This document shows, piece by piece, positions 37,146 to 47,138 of a DNA stretch of 64,000 nt. Numbering within the stretch: position 1 is the stretch's first letter; every line of letters starts with the position of its first letter. The DNA comes from Embleya sp049739465 (GTDB lineage Bacteria; Actinomycetota; Actinomycetes; Streptomycetales; Streptomycetaceae). The stretch spans positions 1-64,000 of the forward strand of contig NZ_JBMHHY010000023.1 of NCBI RefSeq assembly GCF_049739465.1. Reading direction: 5' to 3'. A program made the position numbers and the translations under genes. The notes beneath the pieces were generated by a model. That model searched no databases, had not been told where the DNA came from, and saw nothing but the letters and a program-made list of their open reading frames with translations.

Positions 37146-39773
37146 TTATCGGGCCTTGTGGGCCAGGCGTAGGGGGGATTCCTGCCAGAGGCGGGGCGGG
37201 TGGGGGGTGCCCAGCTGTTCCGCGGCCCGGCGGACCGCGCCGGTGAGCAGGGCCAGGTCGGTGGGGCCGTTGCCGCCGCCCACCGGAGTGGGGCGGCGGG
37301 ACAGGCGGTTGCCCATCTCCTGCCATTCCTGGCGGACCACCGTGGGGCGCAGGGTGGCGGTACGGGGCATGCGGCCGGTCACGCGGCCGGCCTGGAAGGG
37401 GACCACCGCGCCGTCCCGGCCGCGGACGAAGCCTCGGCCGGGATAGTCCTCGTCGACGCCCGCCGCGTCCTCGACGTCGATCAGGACCCGCGAGGACTGC
37501 GGGTCGTCCACCCGCAGTGCGATCCGCAGTTCGGCGCCGGCGGCGGCCTCGATCTCCATGGCGCGAGCGGGCCGACCCGTGGTGAGCAGCAGGTGTACGC
37601 CGTGCGCGCCGCCGCGATGGGCCACATCGGCGAGGCTCTTGACGAACCCCGGGTACGCCTCGGCCAGCAGGTCTATGTCGTCCACCGCCACCACGAGCCG
37701 AGGCAGCGGATGCCCGGGGCCCGCCCGGTACGCCTCGAACGCGGTGCCGCGCAGCAGCCGCTCACGCCGGTCCAACTCGTCCCGCACCGCGGCGATCGCA
37801 TCGCCGCCGGCCGGGCCGGCCGCGTCGGTGAGCGAGCCCACCACGTGCGGCAGTTCGGCCAGCCCCTCGGGGCCGCGGACCAGCGCGATGGCCAATTCGT
37901 CCGGTCGATTCGCCACCGCGAGCGAACACAGCACCGAGGCCAGCAACTCGGAGCGGCCCGAGCCCGCCGCCCCGCCGATCAGCACGTGCGGCCCGTCGGT
38001 GGACAGGTCCACCGTGACCGCCCCGCGGGCGTCCGAGCCGAGCACCATGCGCGGCGAGCGGCCCGCCTCGCGCCAGCCCGCGAGCAGCTTGGCGGGGGTG
38101 AGCAGGTCCAGGTTGAGCAGGTCGAGCAGCCGGACCGACTCCGGCAGCGGCGAGGTGACCCGCCGGGTGGCCTCGCGCAACGGGGCCAGCGCGCGGGCGA
38201 ATCGGTCCGCCCACGCCGAGGACACCGCGTCCGCGACCACGTCGTCGATCCGCCGGGTGCCCGGGCCGAGCAGGTCGATTCGGGTGCCCACCTCGCCGGT
38301 GACATGCGCCACCGCCGAACACTGCGGCGGCAGTTCCTCGGCCCGCTCGTCCAGACACAGCGCGTGTACGCCCGCCGCCGGGCCCTCGACCAGGAGCCGG
38401 ACGATCTCCGGCCGCGCGGCCAGCCGGCCGGCCCCGTCGAGCACCACCACGGTGCGCCGGGTGGGCACCCGCTCGGCGGTGTCGAGGCGATCGAGCAATT
38501 CGCCCACCCGGGCCGAGACCTGATCCGGGCCCAGGCCGACCAGCAGCCGGCAGTCCTGGCCCTCGCCCGGCCGCAGATGCGGCAACCAGCGTGCCCAGGA
38601 CCAGTCGGCGGCGGTGCCCGGGTCGGCGCACAACACCACCAACTCGACGTCCTGCGGCCCGTGCAGCCCGGCCAGTTGGGCCACCACCGAGCGGGCCAGA
38701 CCCAGCAGTCGGGGGCGGTGGCCGGTCAGGCCGAGCACGGTGTCCTTGAGCGAGACGGTCACCGGTACGGAGAACGCGGTCAGCGTGCGCTCCTCGGCGG
38801 CGGTGCCCGCACCGTCCGCCGTCCGCACCACGGTCACCCGCGACGGCAGATCACCCACCCCCAGCCGCACACTCAGCGCCTCCGGATGGCCGGCCGCCCG
38901 CTCCCACAACCGCCCCGCCGGACCCGGCTCGCCGGTGGCCAGCGCGTCCAGGAGCAGGGTGGCCGGGTCGGGCGACTGGTCACGGCGCCAGCGCACCTCG
39001 TCGAGCAGCGCCGAGCGGGCGGCCGCCTCGATCGTCTCCCGCTCGTCGCCCGCGGCCTTGCGGCGCAGCGCGAACGGTCGCCGTCGTCCCGGCGCCTCCT
39101 CGGGCAGCTCGAAGCGGGCCCGCGCGGGCACCGGCAACTGCGCCCGGGCGGTCCGCCGCACCTCGAGATGCCCGGTGCCGTCGGCCCGGGCCGGCTCGCC
39201 CGGGGCGTCCTCGAGCGAACCGTAGGGCAGGGGCAGAAAGGTCTGGAGGGTGGACTCGCCGACCCGCAGCAGCGAACCCGGCGGCAACTCGACCGGTTCG
39301 CGGCCGATCGGCATCCCGTCCACCGTGGTGCCGTTGGTCGAGCCGAGGTCGGCGACCCGGATCCGGCCAGGCTCTATCCACAACTCGGCGTGCAGCCGGG
39401 ACAGATCGGGATCACCGAGCCGCACCTCGGCCTCGGGCGCGCGGCCGATCCGCACCCCGCCCTGATGCAACAGATGCACCCCGCCCGCATCCGGCCCGCC
39501 GACCACCCGCAGCTGCGGCGAACCGGCGGCGGGGGAGGGGGAGCCGAGCGCGTCCACGGTGACCAGCGCGCCGTCCACCAGCGGCGGCCGGCCCACGGGC
39601 GTGTCGTCGCGCAGCCGCACGTCGCCCACCCAAAAGCGCCGCCCGTCGGTGCCGGAGGCGGTCCGCAGGGCACCCGCGATCCCCGCGAAAGTTGTCCCGG
39701 ACGGCGCGGTGACGAGCACGTCGGCGCCCGGTCCGGTCCGCTGCGGTCCGTGCACGGTGAGCCGGATCTGCAT
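37146..39773 (-). CDS. FHA domain / FtsK-SpoIIIE-type ATPase-like protein
   Basis: An 875-residue protein. Residues 1-75 look like a small ubiquitin-like fold and 88-170 form an FHA domain with GVRIGRAPEAEVRL, SRLHAEL and ADLGSTNGTTVDG, the phosphothreonine-binding pattern. The central region (LWERAAGHPEALSVRLGVGD) matches EssC/EccC-like proteins. One FtsK domain follows, whose P-loop at 600-609 is GGAAGSGRSE, with Arg in place of the catalytic Lys. Compared with EssC-like relatives, no membrane helices separate FHA and ATPase parts and the protein stops after the first FtsK domain. ATG 39773 has a strong GGAGGGAGG site. It is divergent from two Ser/Thr kinases, which could create FHA ligands. 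Confidence 0.82.
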   Translation of the reverse strand: MQIRLTVHGPQRTGPGADVLVTAPSGTTFAGIAGALRTASGTDGRRFWVGDVRLRDDTPVGRPPLVDGALVTVDALGSPSPAAGSPQLRVVGGPDAGGVHLLHQGGVRIGRAPEAEVRLGDPDLSRLHAELWIEPGRIRVADLGSTNGTTVDGMPIGREPVELPPGSLLRVGESTLQTFLPLPYGSLEDAPGEPARADGTGHLEVRRTARAQLPVPARARFELPEEAPGRRRPFALRRKAAGDERETIEAAARSALLDEVRWRRDQSPDPATLLLDALATGEPGPAGRLWERAAGHPEALSVRLGVGDLPSRVTVVRTADGAGTAAEERTLTAFSVPVTVSLKDTVLGLTGHRPRLLGLARSVVAQLAGLHGPQDVELVVLCADPGTAADWSWARWLPHLRPGEGQDCRLLVGLGPDQVSARVGELLDRLDTAERVPTRRTVVVLDGAGRLAARPEIVRLLVEGPAAGVHALCLDERAEELPPQCSAVAHVTGEVGTRIDLLGPGTRRIDDVVADAVSSAWADRFARALAPLREATRRVTSPLPESVRLLDLLNLDLLTPAKLLAGWREAGRSPRMVLGSDARGAVTVDLSTDGPHVLIGGAAGSGRSELLASVLCSLAVANRPDELAIALVRGPEGLAELPHVVGSLTDAAGPAGGDAIAAVRDELDRRERLLRGTAFEAYRAGPGHPLPRLVVAVDDIDLLAEAYPGFVKSLADVAHRGGAHGVHLLLTTGRPARAMEIEAAAGAELRIALRVDDPQSSRVLIDVEDAAGVDEDYPGRGFVRGRDGAVVPFQAGRVTGRMPRTATLRPTVVRQEWQEMGNRLSRRPTPVGGGNGPTDLALLTGAVRRAAEQLGTPHPPRLWQESPLRLAHKAR

Positions 39774-40110
39774 GCGCGCCTCCCTCCTCCGAGCAGAAAA
39801 CAAGAGGCATCCTCGCACCCGCGACCGTCATGTCGCCCACGGCCGGACGGAAGCCGAACAGACGGAGGACCTTGTCCTAATTTCGACTACAAAGGACCGA
39901 GTCGCCGGCGAATCGCCCGAACGCCACGCCGACCCGGGGCCCACCCCGGGCCGACCACGCCGTCGAGTATCCGCCCGGTACACGTCGAACAAGCTTCGAC
40001 CCGAGCCGCCGAACCGTACCCGGGGGCGATGCGTCCGTAGCTTCGTAGCGCCTAGGGTGGACGGCAACCGCGGCACGCCCCAGGTGGCGGACAGGACAGT
40101 GGGGAGCTTC
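39774..40110. other. Divergent region between FHA-FtsK gene and first kinase
   Basis: This 337-base spacer has no supported ORF; frames from 39559 and 39877 are shadows. TAGGGT inside CCTAGGGTGG (about 40049-40060) could be a -10 for the kinase, and a similar GTAGGGTGCGG precedes the second kinase near 41773. The -35 elements are not clear. Confidence 0.4.
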
Positions 40111-41682
40111 GTGGATCGGCCGGTCGGCAGCAAGTATCTGCTCCAGGAGACGCTGGGGCGCGGTGCCAGTGGCACCGTCTGGCGCGCGAGCGTGCGCGAT
40201 TCGGGCGAGGTCGTCGCGGTCAAGGTGCTGCGCGAGGAATTGGCCGCCGACCCGGACGTGGTCACCCGCTTCCTGCGCGAGCGCTCGCTGCTGCTCAAGC
40301 TGCGCCACCCCAACCTGGTCCACGTACGCGACCTCGTCGTCGAGGGCGAGACGTTGGCCCTGGTGATGGACCTGATCGACGGGCCGGATCTGCGTACCTA
40401 CCTGCGCGACAACGGCCCGCTGCCGCCCGCCGCGGCGGCGCTGACGATGGCCCAGATCTGCGACGCGCTGACCGTCACGCACGCGGACGGGGTGATCCAC
40501 CGCGACCTGAAGCCGGCCAACATCATGCTGGCCCGCAACGGCGACTCGCTCTACCCGATGCTCACCGACTTCGGCATCGCCCGCCTCGCCGACTCGCCCG
40601 CGCTCACCCGCACCCACGAACTCGTCGGCACCCCCAGCTACGTCGCCCCCGAGACCGCCGAGGGCCGCCCGCTCACCCCGGCCGTGGACGTCTACGCGGC
40701 GGGCGTGGTGCTCTACGAACTGGTCGCCGGGCACCCGCCGTTCCGCGACACCAACCCGATCGCGGTGCTGCACCACCACCTGACCGAGGCGCCCACCCGA
40801 CCGGCGAACATGCCGGACGCCTACTGGCTGATCACCGAGCGCTGCCTGGCCAAACAGCCCGACAGCCGACCGGACGCGGTGGGCCTGGGCCGGGCGCTGC
40901 GCCTGGCCGCCGACATCGTCTCCGGCGTACGACCCGACGACGGCTCGCTGGCCGGGGTGTTGGCGGCGAGCGCGTTCGGCGCGCATCCCGGCGCGACCGA
41001 CGCCACCCGCGCCATCCCGCAGACCCGGGGCGGCTATCCGACCCCGCCGACCACCCCGCCGCCGACGCCGCCCGCGCCGCCGAGCGTGCCGAACGCGACC
41101 CGGGTGATGGGCACCCAGCCGCCCGGCTACCCGCAACCGACGCCGCCCGCGCCGAACCACCCGCAACCCGCGCCCAACTACCCGCCGCAACCGGCCTACG
41201 CCGAGCCGGTCCGACCCGCCCCACCCCCCGCCGCGCCGCCGCGCGTCGACCCCGGACCACCGCCGCCTCCACCACCCCCGCCGGCGCGCCGGCGCGGCGA
41301 GGAGCGGGCCGAGCGTGAACCCAGCCGGCGCGAACGCGCCGCACGCGAGGCCGAGGAGCGCCGGGAGCGCGACTCCAGGGACCGCGAGCCGCGCGACCGC
41401 CGCGACCGCGACCGTGACCGTGAGCCGCGTCGGCGCCGCTTCCGGCTCACCAGCATCCCGGGTGTCGGCTGCACGCTCGGCTGCCTGCTGCGGCTGGTGA
41501 TCATCGGCGCGATCCTGTTCGCCGTCTACTGGTTCAGCCCGGTGCACGGCTGGGTGAACGACGCTATCGACTGGTTCGATACCGTTCGAGGCTGGTACGA
41601 CAACGTCAAGGACTTCGTCTCCGGCGGCGACAGCGGCAAGGGCGGCGGCAGTTCGGGCGGCAGTGGTGGTACCAAGAACTGA
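40111..41682 (+). CDS. Transmembrane Ser/Thr protein kinase (PkaA-like)
   Basis: A 523-residue eukaryotic-type kinase. Gly-rich loop GRGASGTVW (16-24), Lys38 in VVAVKVL, catalytic HRDLKPAN (about 129-136), DFG in LTDFGIARL and APE in YVAPETAEG are all intact. A long Pro-rich linker (about 310-400) and a very basic Arg/Glu stretch lead to one membrane helix (LGCLLRLVIIGAILFAVYWF, near 455-475) and a short Gly-rich outer tail. No PASTA repeats. GTG 40111 has GGGGAG upstream and aligns with the start of the next kinase. Gene order with a second kinase and prfB matches S. coelicolor pkaA-pkaB, as I recall it. Confidence 0.9.
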   Translation: MDRPVGSKYLLQETLGRGASGTVWRASVRDSGEVVAVKVLREELAADPDVVTRFLRERSLLLKLRHPNLVHVRDLVVEGETLALVMDLIDGPDLRTYLRDNGPLPPAAAALTMAQICDALTVTHADGVIHRDLKPANIMLARNGDSLYPMLTDFGIARLADSPALTRTHELVGTPSYVAPETAEGRPLTPAVDVYAAGVVLYELVAGHPPFRDTNPIAVLHHHLTEAPTRPANMPDAYWLITERCLAKQPDSRPDAVGLGRALRLAADIVSGVRPDDGSLAGVLAASAFGAHPGATDATRAIPQTRGGYPTPPTTPPPTPPAPPSVPNATRVMGTQPPGYPQPTPPAPNHPQPAPNYPPQPAYAEPVRPAPPPAAPPRVDPGPPPPPPPPPARRRGEERAEREPSRRERAAREAEERRERDSRDREPRDRRDRDRDREPRRRRFRLTSIPGVGCTLGCLLRLVIIGAILFAVYWFSPVHGWVNDAIDWFDTVRGWYDNVKDFVSGGDSGKGGGSSGGSGGTKN

Positions 41683-41831
41683 CGCATAGTCATCCCCGGT
41701 CGGCCCGCGTCGAGGGCGACCTCGTACACGCCGTCCTGCCCGACGGTCCCCGGATCCGGGGGCCGGCCGCGTAGGGTGCGGTCGGGGAAGTCCGCTGTGA
41801 GCACCACGCTCGCTGGGTCCACGGAGCTGCT

Positions 41832-43895
41832 TTGGCACGCAAGATCGGTAGCCGATACGTCGCCCTGAAGGTGCTCGGGCGCGGCGCCAGCGGGACCGTC
41901 TGGCAGGGCGAGGGCCCCGAGGGACCCGTCGCGATCAAGCTGCTGCGCGAAGACCTGGCGTCCGACCAGGTGTTGGTGGCCCGCTTCGTGCAGGAGCGCA
42001 CCGCGCTGACCAGCCTGGACCACCCCAACATCGTCGGCGTGCACGACCTGGTCGTGGACGGCACGGACCTGGCCCTGGTGATGGACCTGGTGATCGGCCC
42101 GGACCTGCGCGCCCGGCTCGAGCGCGACCGGGTGCTCACCCCGCGCCTGGCCGCCGCGATCGTGGCGGACGTCGCGGACGGTCTGTCCGCCGCGCACGCC
42201 GAGGGGGTGATCCACCGCGACGTCAAACCCGAGAACATCCTGATCGACAACTCGGCCGGGGTCTCCCGGGCCCGCCTCACCGACTTCGGCATCGCCCGCC
42301 TGGTCGACGCGCCGCGCCGGACCCGGGCCACCCGGATCATCGGCACGCCCGACTACCTGGCCCCCGAGATCATCGAGGGCCTGCAACCGACCGCCGCGGT
42401 GGATGTCTACGCGCTGGCCACCGTGCTCTACGAACTGCTCACCGGCTGGACCCCGTTCGGCGGCGGCCACCCCGGCGCGGTGTTGCGGCGCCATGTCACC
42501 GAACCGGTGCCCGGCATCCCCGGCCTGCCCGACCCGCTGGCCGCGGTGCTCGCGTCCTGCCTGTCCAAGGCGCCCGCCGCCCGGTTGACCGCCCGCGAGT
42601 TCGGCGAACGACTGCGCTCGGCGCTGCCCGCGCTGATCGGCCTGCCCGCCTTCGACGTCCCCGACCCCAACGGCAACGTCGGCCGCCAGGACACCCCCGT
42701 GCCGCGCCCGGCCGGCGTGGTCCCGCTGGTGTCCGGCACCGCCGAGGCCGCCGACGGCAGCCGGGACACGCACACCAACCTGACCCGCCCGGTATTCGAC
42801 GACGCGGTGCCGGTGCAGTCGCACCGCCGAGGCAAACCGGTCCGCACCCCGGCGGTCGCCCGCCGCCGACTGATCGTGATCGTCTGCGGGGTGCTCGCGG
42901 TCGCGGCGGTCGGCGCCGGCGCCGTGTGGTTCACCCGCGACAACGGCACCCCGACCAAACCCGCCGGGCAGACTTCCGGCCCGCCGGGCAAGGCCGGTGC
43001 CGGGCCGGGCCGGACCGCCGACCCGTCCGCCGCGCCCCGCGCCGGCGGCTACGCATGGCCCGCGTTCGCCGCGCTGCCGCCGGCTCCCGTACTGCTCCAG
43101 GGCGGCCCCGCGGCGACCCGCGCCGACGCCGAGCACAACTACGTCGTACAGCGCGACGGCGACGGTGGCCTCTGGTACCTCGCCGGCGACGGCGGGCGCT
43201 GGGGCGAGTGGCGCCGGTTGCCCACCTTCCGGACCGCCGACGACCCCGCGGCGGTGAGCACCGCGCCCGGGCGGATGGACGTGTTCGCCGTCGGGTCGAG
43301 CGACAAACTGCTGTATCGCACGACGCTGGCCGACGGCCGGTTCGGCGAGTGGACCCGTACCGACGGCAAGACCAAGCTGGGCGGCGCGCCCGCCGCGGTG
43401 GCCACCGGCGACCGGATCGACGTCGTCGCGCGCACGAGCACCGACGGGCTGGCCGCCGGATCGCTGACCGGGTCCGGCTGGAGCGGCTTCACCACGGTGC
43501 CCAGCGCGGGCCGGATCGAGGCCGCCCCCGCGCTCACCGCGAGCGCCGCCGGCACGCTGGACGCGTTCGTGGTGCGCGCGGGCGACCACGCGGTGCTGCA
43601 CATCCCGTGCGTGGACGGCACCTGGCGCGAGCCGGAGCGGGTCGGGCTCGCCGCGTCCGCGCGGCCGGCCGCCGCCTACAGCACCGGTCGCGGCCTGGTC
43701 GTGCTGGCCCGGGACGCGGGCGGGCGACTGCTCGGCGCGGTGCCCGGAGAGGGGGGATGGCGGCCGGTGGATCCGAACACGGCCACCGCCGACGCCCCCG
43801 CCGCGGTGGCCGGCGGACCCGACCGGGTGGACGTCTATATCCGTACCGACAACGGCCGTCTGCAGACCGCCGCGTCGAGCCCCGACGCGGGCTGA
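41832..43895 (+). CDS. Receptor Ser/Thr protein kinase with extracellular beta-propeller (PkaB-like)
   Basis: A 687-residue kinase starting at TTG 41832 with CGGAG 5 bases upstream. The kinase domain has GRGASGTVW (16-24), Lys36, HRDVKPEN and DFG (LTDFGIARLV), all intact. A membrane helix lies at about 348-367 (IVIVCGVLAVAAVGAGAVWF). After a Pro/Gly linker, residues ~400-687 form repeated ~45-residue blades with W-G-E-W / FGEWTRTDG / GWSGFTTV patterns, like PLL-type lectin beta-propellers. This is a likely extracellular ligand-sensing domain, perhaps for glycans. It is paralogous to the upstream kinase; 149 bases separate them. Confidence 0.9.
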   Translation: MARKIGSRYVALKVLGRGASGTVWQGEGPEGPVAIKLLREDLASDQVLVARFVQERTALTSLDHPNIVGVHDLVVDGTDLALVMDLVIGPDLRARLERDRVLTPRLAAAIVADVADGLSAAHAEGVIHRDVKPENILIDNSAGVSRARLTDFGIARLVDAPRRTRATRIIGTPDYLAPEIIEGLQPTAAVDVYALATVLYELLTGWTPFGGGHPGAVLRRHVTEPVPGIPGLPDPLAAVLASCLSKAPAARLTAREFGERLRSALPALIGLPAFDVPDPNGNVGRQDTPVPRPAGVVPLVSGTAEAADGSRDTHTNLTRPVFDDAVPVQSHRRGKPVRTPAVARRRLIVIVCGVLAVAAVGAGAVWFTRDNGTPTKPAGQTSGPPGKAGAGPGRTADPSAAPRAGGYAWPAFAALPPAPVLLQGGPAATRADAEHNYVVQRDGDGGLWYLAGDGGRWGEWRRLPTFRTADDPAAVSTAPGRMDVFAVGSSDKLLYRTTLADGRFGEWTRTDGKTKLGGAPAAVATGDRIDVVARTSTDGLAAGSLTGSGWSGFTTVPSAGRIEAAPALTASAAGTLDAFVVRAGDHAVLHIPCVDGTWREPERVGLAASARPAAAYSTGRGLVVLARDAGGRLLGAVPGEGGWRPVDPNTATADAPAAVAGGPDRVDVYIRTDNGRLQTAASSPDAG

Positions 43896-43932
43896 GTCCC
43901 GGAGCGGGTCCTCGTCCACTTAGGATGGGGGC

Positions 43933-45045
<1,113 letters not shown>

Positions 45046-45077
45046 TCGCAAAACCCAGGTCTCGACCGGATTCACGA

Positions 45078-45113
45078 CCCGAAGGCCCTCGCGTATTCGC
45101 GGGGGCCTTCGGG
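45078..45113 (+). terminator. prfB terminator and following spacer
   Basis: CCCGAAGGCCC (45078-45088) pairs with its complement at 45103-45113 around a 14-base loop that can extend the stem. No U-run follows. The remaining spacer to 45370 contains no supported gene but becomes AT-richer (GAATCGGAATTAACC, 45155-45169), probably the promoter zone of the repeat protein. Confidence 0.8.
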
Positions 45114-45370
45114 CCGTCCGGCGTTGCGCTTTCGTGCCGATTTTCTCGGCGAATCGGAATTAACCCCCGCAACCCTCTCCGAACGCCCTTGACGCGGCAT
45201 CCACCCGGTTACCAGTCTGAACGGCGGCATTACCGCGACGCATCCGATCGGGAGCGCGGGGCACATCGACAGATGGGCACGGGCGCGCGTCGAGGTGATG
45301 CCCATCGGCGTTTGGGACCCCACCCGCGCCGGCGCGGACACGGGGATCTCATCCAACTGGGGGTTAATTG

Positions 45371-46387
45371 ATGACAACCAAAATGCGCGTCCGGACGGCT
45401 CGGATAGCCGCTGCCGCGCTGTTTGCGGCGGGCGCGTCCTTCGCGGTCGCGGGCGTCGCGAGCGCGTCGCCCGACGGTGGTCCGGACGACGGGTGCGAGC
45501 AGACGCACACGTGCCCGGGCGGGACCTCCGGTTCGACGGGTACGTCCACCACGGGTGGGGGCACCACGGGTACGTCCACCACGGGCGGCGGGACCACCGG
45601 CACGTCCACCACGGGCGGCGGTACGACCGGTACCTCCACCACGGGCACCTCCACCACGGGTGGCGGGACCACGGGTACGTCCACCACGGGTGGCGGGACC
45701 ACCGGCACGTCCACCACGGGTGGCGGTACGACGGGTACGTCCACCACGGGTGGCGGGACCACGGGTACGTCCACCACGGGTGGCGGTACCACCGGTACGT
45801 CGACCACCGGTGGCGGTACGACGGGTACGTCCACCACGGGTACCTCCACCACGGGTGGCGGGACCACGGGTACGTCCACCACGGGTGGTGGTACGACCGG
45901 TACGTCCACCACCGGCGGCGGTACGACGGGTACGTCCACTACAGGTGGCGGCACCACGGGTACGTCCACCACGGGTGGCGGCACCACGGGTACCTCCACC
46001 ACCGGTGGCACCACCAGTGGCGGCGGTACCTCCAAGGGCAACTCGGGCGGTTCGGGCGGGTCCTCGAACGGCACCTCCGGTGGCAGCACCGGCGGCAATA
46101 CGTGTGACGCCACGCACGCCTCCGGTGGCCTAGACCTGAACTGCGGCGGCGACGGGAACACCCGGACGAGCGGCGGCAACGACCAACAGAACGCCCCCGT
46201 GCGCGACTTCGGCGGCGGCGACACCGCGCCGGCCCAGCAGGCCGCGAACAAGGAGCTGGCCTCGACCGGTTCCGGCGCCAACGTGGCGTTCCTGATCGTC
46301 GGCGGCGCCGCGATGGCGGCCGGTGGCTTCACCTTCACCGTGCTGCCCGCGCGGCTCAAGCGCCGGCAGCAGGCCACCGCGGCCTGA
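45371..46387 (+). CDS. Repeat-rich LAxTG sortase-anchored surface protein
   Basis: A 338-residue exported protein. The signal peptide (about 1-33) ends near SASA. Residues 57-206 are fourteen copies of the decapeptide GTSTTGGGTT plus two half units, followed by a Gly/Ser-rich stretch. The C-terminus has the sorting signal LASTG (296-300), then a hydrophobic helix (VAFLIVGGAAMAAGGFTF) and a basic tail. LAxTG is the motif used by class E sortases in Streptomyces, so the protein is probably linked to peptidoglycan. Two Cys pairs flank the repeat region. The Thr-rich stalk is a likely target of O-mannosylation. ATG 45371 has GGGGG 7 bases upstream. The adhesive or structural role is inference. 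Confidence 0.88.
   Translation: MTTKMRVRTARIAAAALFAAGASFAVAGVASASPDGGPDDGCEQTHTCPGGTSGSTGTSTTGGGTTGTSTTGGGTTGTSTTGGGTTGTSTTGTSTTGGGTTGTSTTGGGTTGTSTTGGGTTGTSTTGGGTTGTSTTGGGTTGTSTTGGGTTGTSTTGTSTTGGGTTGTSTTGGGTTGTSTTGGGTTGTSTTGGGTTGTSTTGGGTTGTSTTGGTTSGGGTSKGNSGGSGGSSNGTSGGSTGGNTCDATHASGGLDLNCGGDGNTRTSGGNDQQNAPVRDFGGGDTAPAQQAANKELASTGSGANVAFLIVGGAAMAAGGFTFTVLPARLKRRQQATAA
45539..45988 (+). repeat. 30-bp coding tandem repeat
   Basis: Fourteen 30-bp units and two 15-bp half units (after units 3 and 9) encode GTSTTGGGTT or GTSTT. Unit DNA varies only at third positions (GGTACGTCCACCACGGGTGG is the commonest first part), so the protein repeat is conserved while silent sites drift. Confidence 0.95.
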
Positions 46388-46398
46388 GTCGAAGACTT

Positions 46399-46426
46399 GT
46401 GCCCCGGCGCGGCGGTTCCGGGGCAC
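46399..46426 (+). terminator. Hairpin behind surface-protein gene
   Basis: GTGCCCCGG (46399-46407) pairs with its complement at 46418-46426 over a 10-base loop, 11 bases after the stop codon. The rest of the 332-base gap to 46720 has no supported gene. Confidence 0.65.
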
Positions 46427-46651
46427 TGAATGCGCCGTCCCGGCGTTCCGAGCCGGGCGCACCGCGTCATCGCGAGTGCGTCTGTGAAACGGTCGGCTCG
46501 GAATCGGGGGCGGTGGGCGGCACCGCGGTGTGAGGTCGGGCCCTGTGCCCGGCGTCGAGAACGGGGCGCCCGCTCGGGGCGGTCTGCGTCGGACAGCTGA
46601 CGACGTCGGCCGATCCGGGTTCCGGAAGCCGCGGAGCGCCGCTGAACAGCG

Positions 46652-46681
46652 CGAAGGCCCTGGGGGCACCCAGGGCCTTCG
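46652..46681. terminator. Bidirectional terminator
   Basis: A perfect 13-bp stem (CGAAGGCCCTGGG at 46652-46664, complement 46669-46681) closes a 4-base loop and is followed by GTGTTTCG. It lies between convergent genes, 39 bases past the end of the leftward zinc-ribbon gene. Confidence 0.85.
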
Positions 46682-46719
46682 TGTTTCGTCGATCGTCCGT
46701 CAGGGGGCCCTGCGGCGGC

Positions 46720-46902
46720 TCAGCCGCCCACGCGGGTCAGCAGCAGCGCGCATACCAACACGAGCAGCGCGAGTGCCGCCAGCATCGCGGGATTGAGCCC
46801 GCCGGAACGCTGAAGTCGTTCGCGGCTGGCCCGGCACGTCGGGCAGCGACCCTCCGCGACCAGTCCGGCGCAGTTCGCGCACACCAGGCGGTCCAAGGTC
46901 AT
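46720..46902 (-). CDS. Small zinc-ribbon membrane protein
   Basis: A 60-residue protein. Two CxxC knuckles (C8-A-N-C11 and C20-P-T-C23) in MTLDRLVCANCAGLVAEGRC suggest a small cytoplasmic zinc ribbon. A short basic linker is followed by one membrane helix (AMLAALALLVLVCALLLT, about 39-56). I do not recognise a named family, although similar mini-proteins occur in actinobacteria. ATG 46902 has GGAGGAG-like sequence upstream. It lies alone, pointing away from ftsE. Confidence 0.75.
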   Translation of the reverse strand: MTLDRLVCANCAGLVAEGRCPTCRASRERLQRSGGLNPAMLAALALLVLVCALLLTRVGG

Positions 46903-47138
46903 CTCGACTCCTCCGCCTCCGTTGCTCCGCTATCGCGCATCACTACCCATAACGCTCACGACGCGGTGGGAAGTTCCCGTCCCGTTCCACTGTGCCGCTT
47001 ACACTCACGGAATGGCCATGCCCGACGACCACTCTGTTCGAGCCTGGGCGCCCGGCTCCCGACAGTCCGGTCCCTTGGTCTGTTCCCTGCCCCCGGCGGC
47101 ATGCCCTGCCCCCTACACTGGCGCACCGTGATGCAACC

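Noticed and set aside
36786..37172. Plus-strand ORFs in the spacer before the FHA-FtsK gene
   Set aside because: No ribosome site, Gly/Arg/Trp-rich composition and overlap with the convergent gene end.
45539..45988. CRISPR-like array of 30-bp repeats
   Set aside because: Units are contiguous without spacers, vary only at third codon positions and lie inside an ORF with signal peptide and sorting signal; this is a protein repeat.
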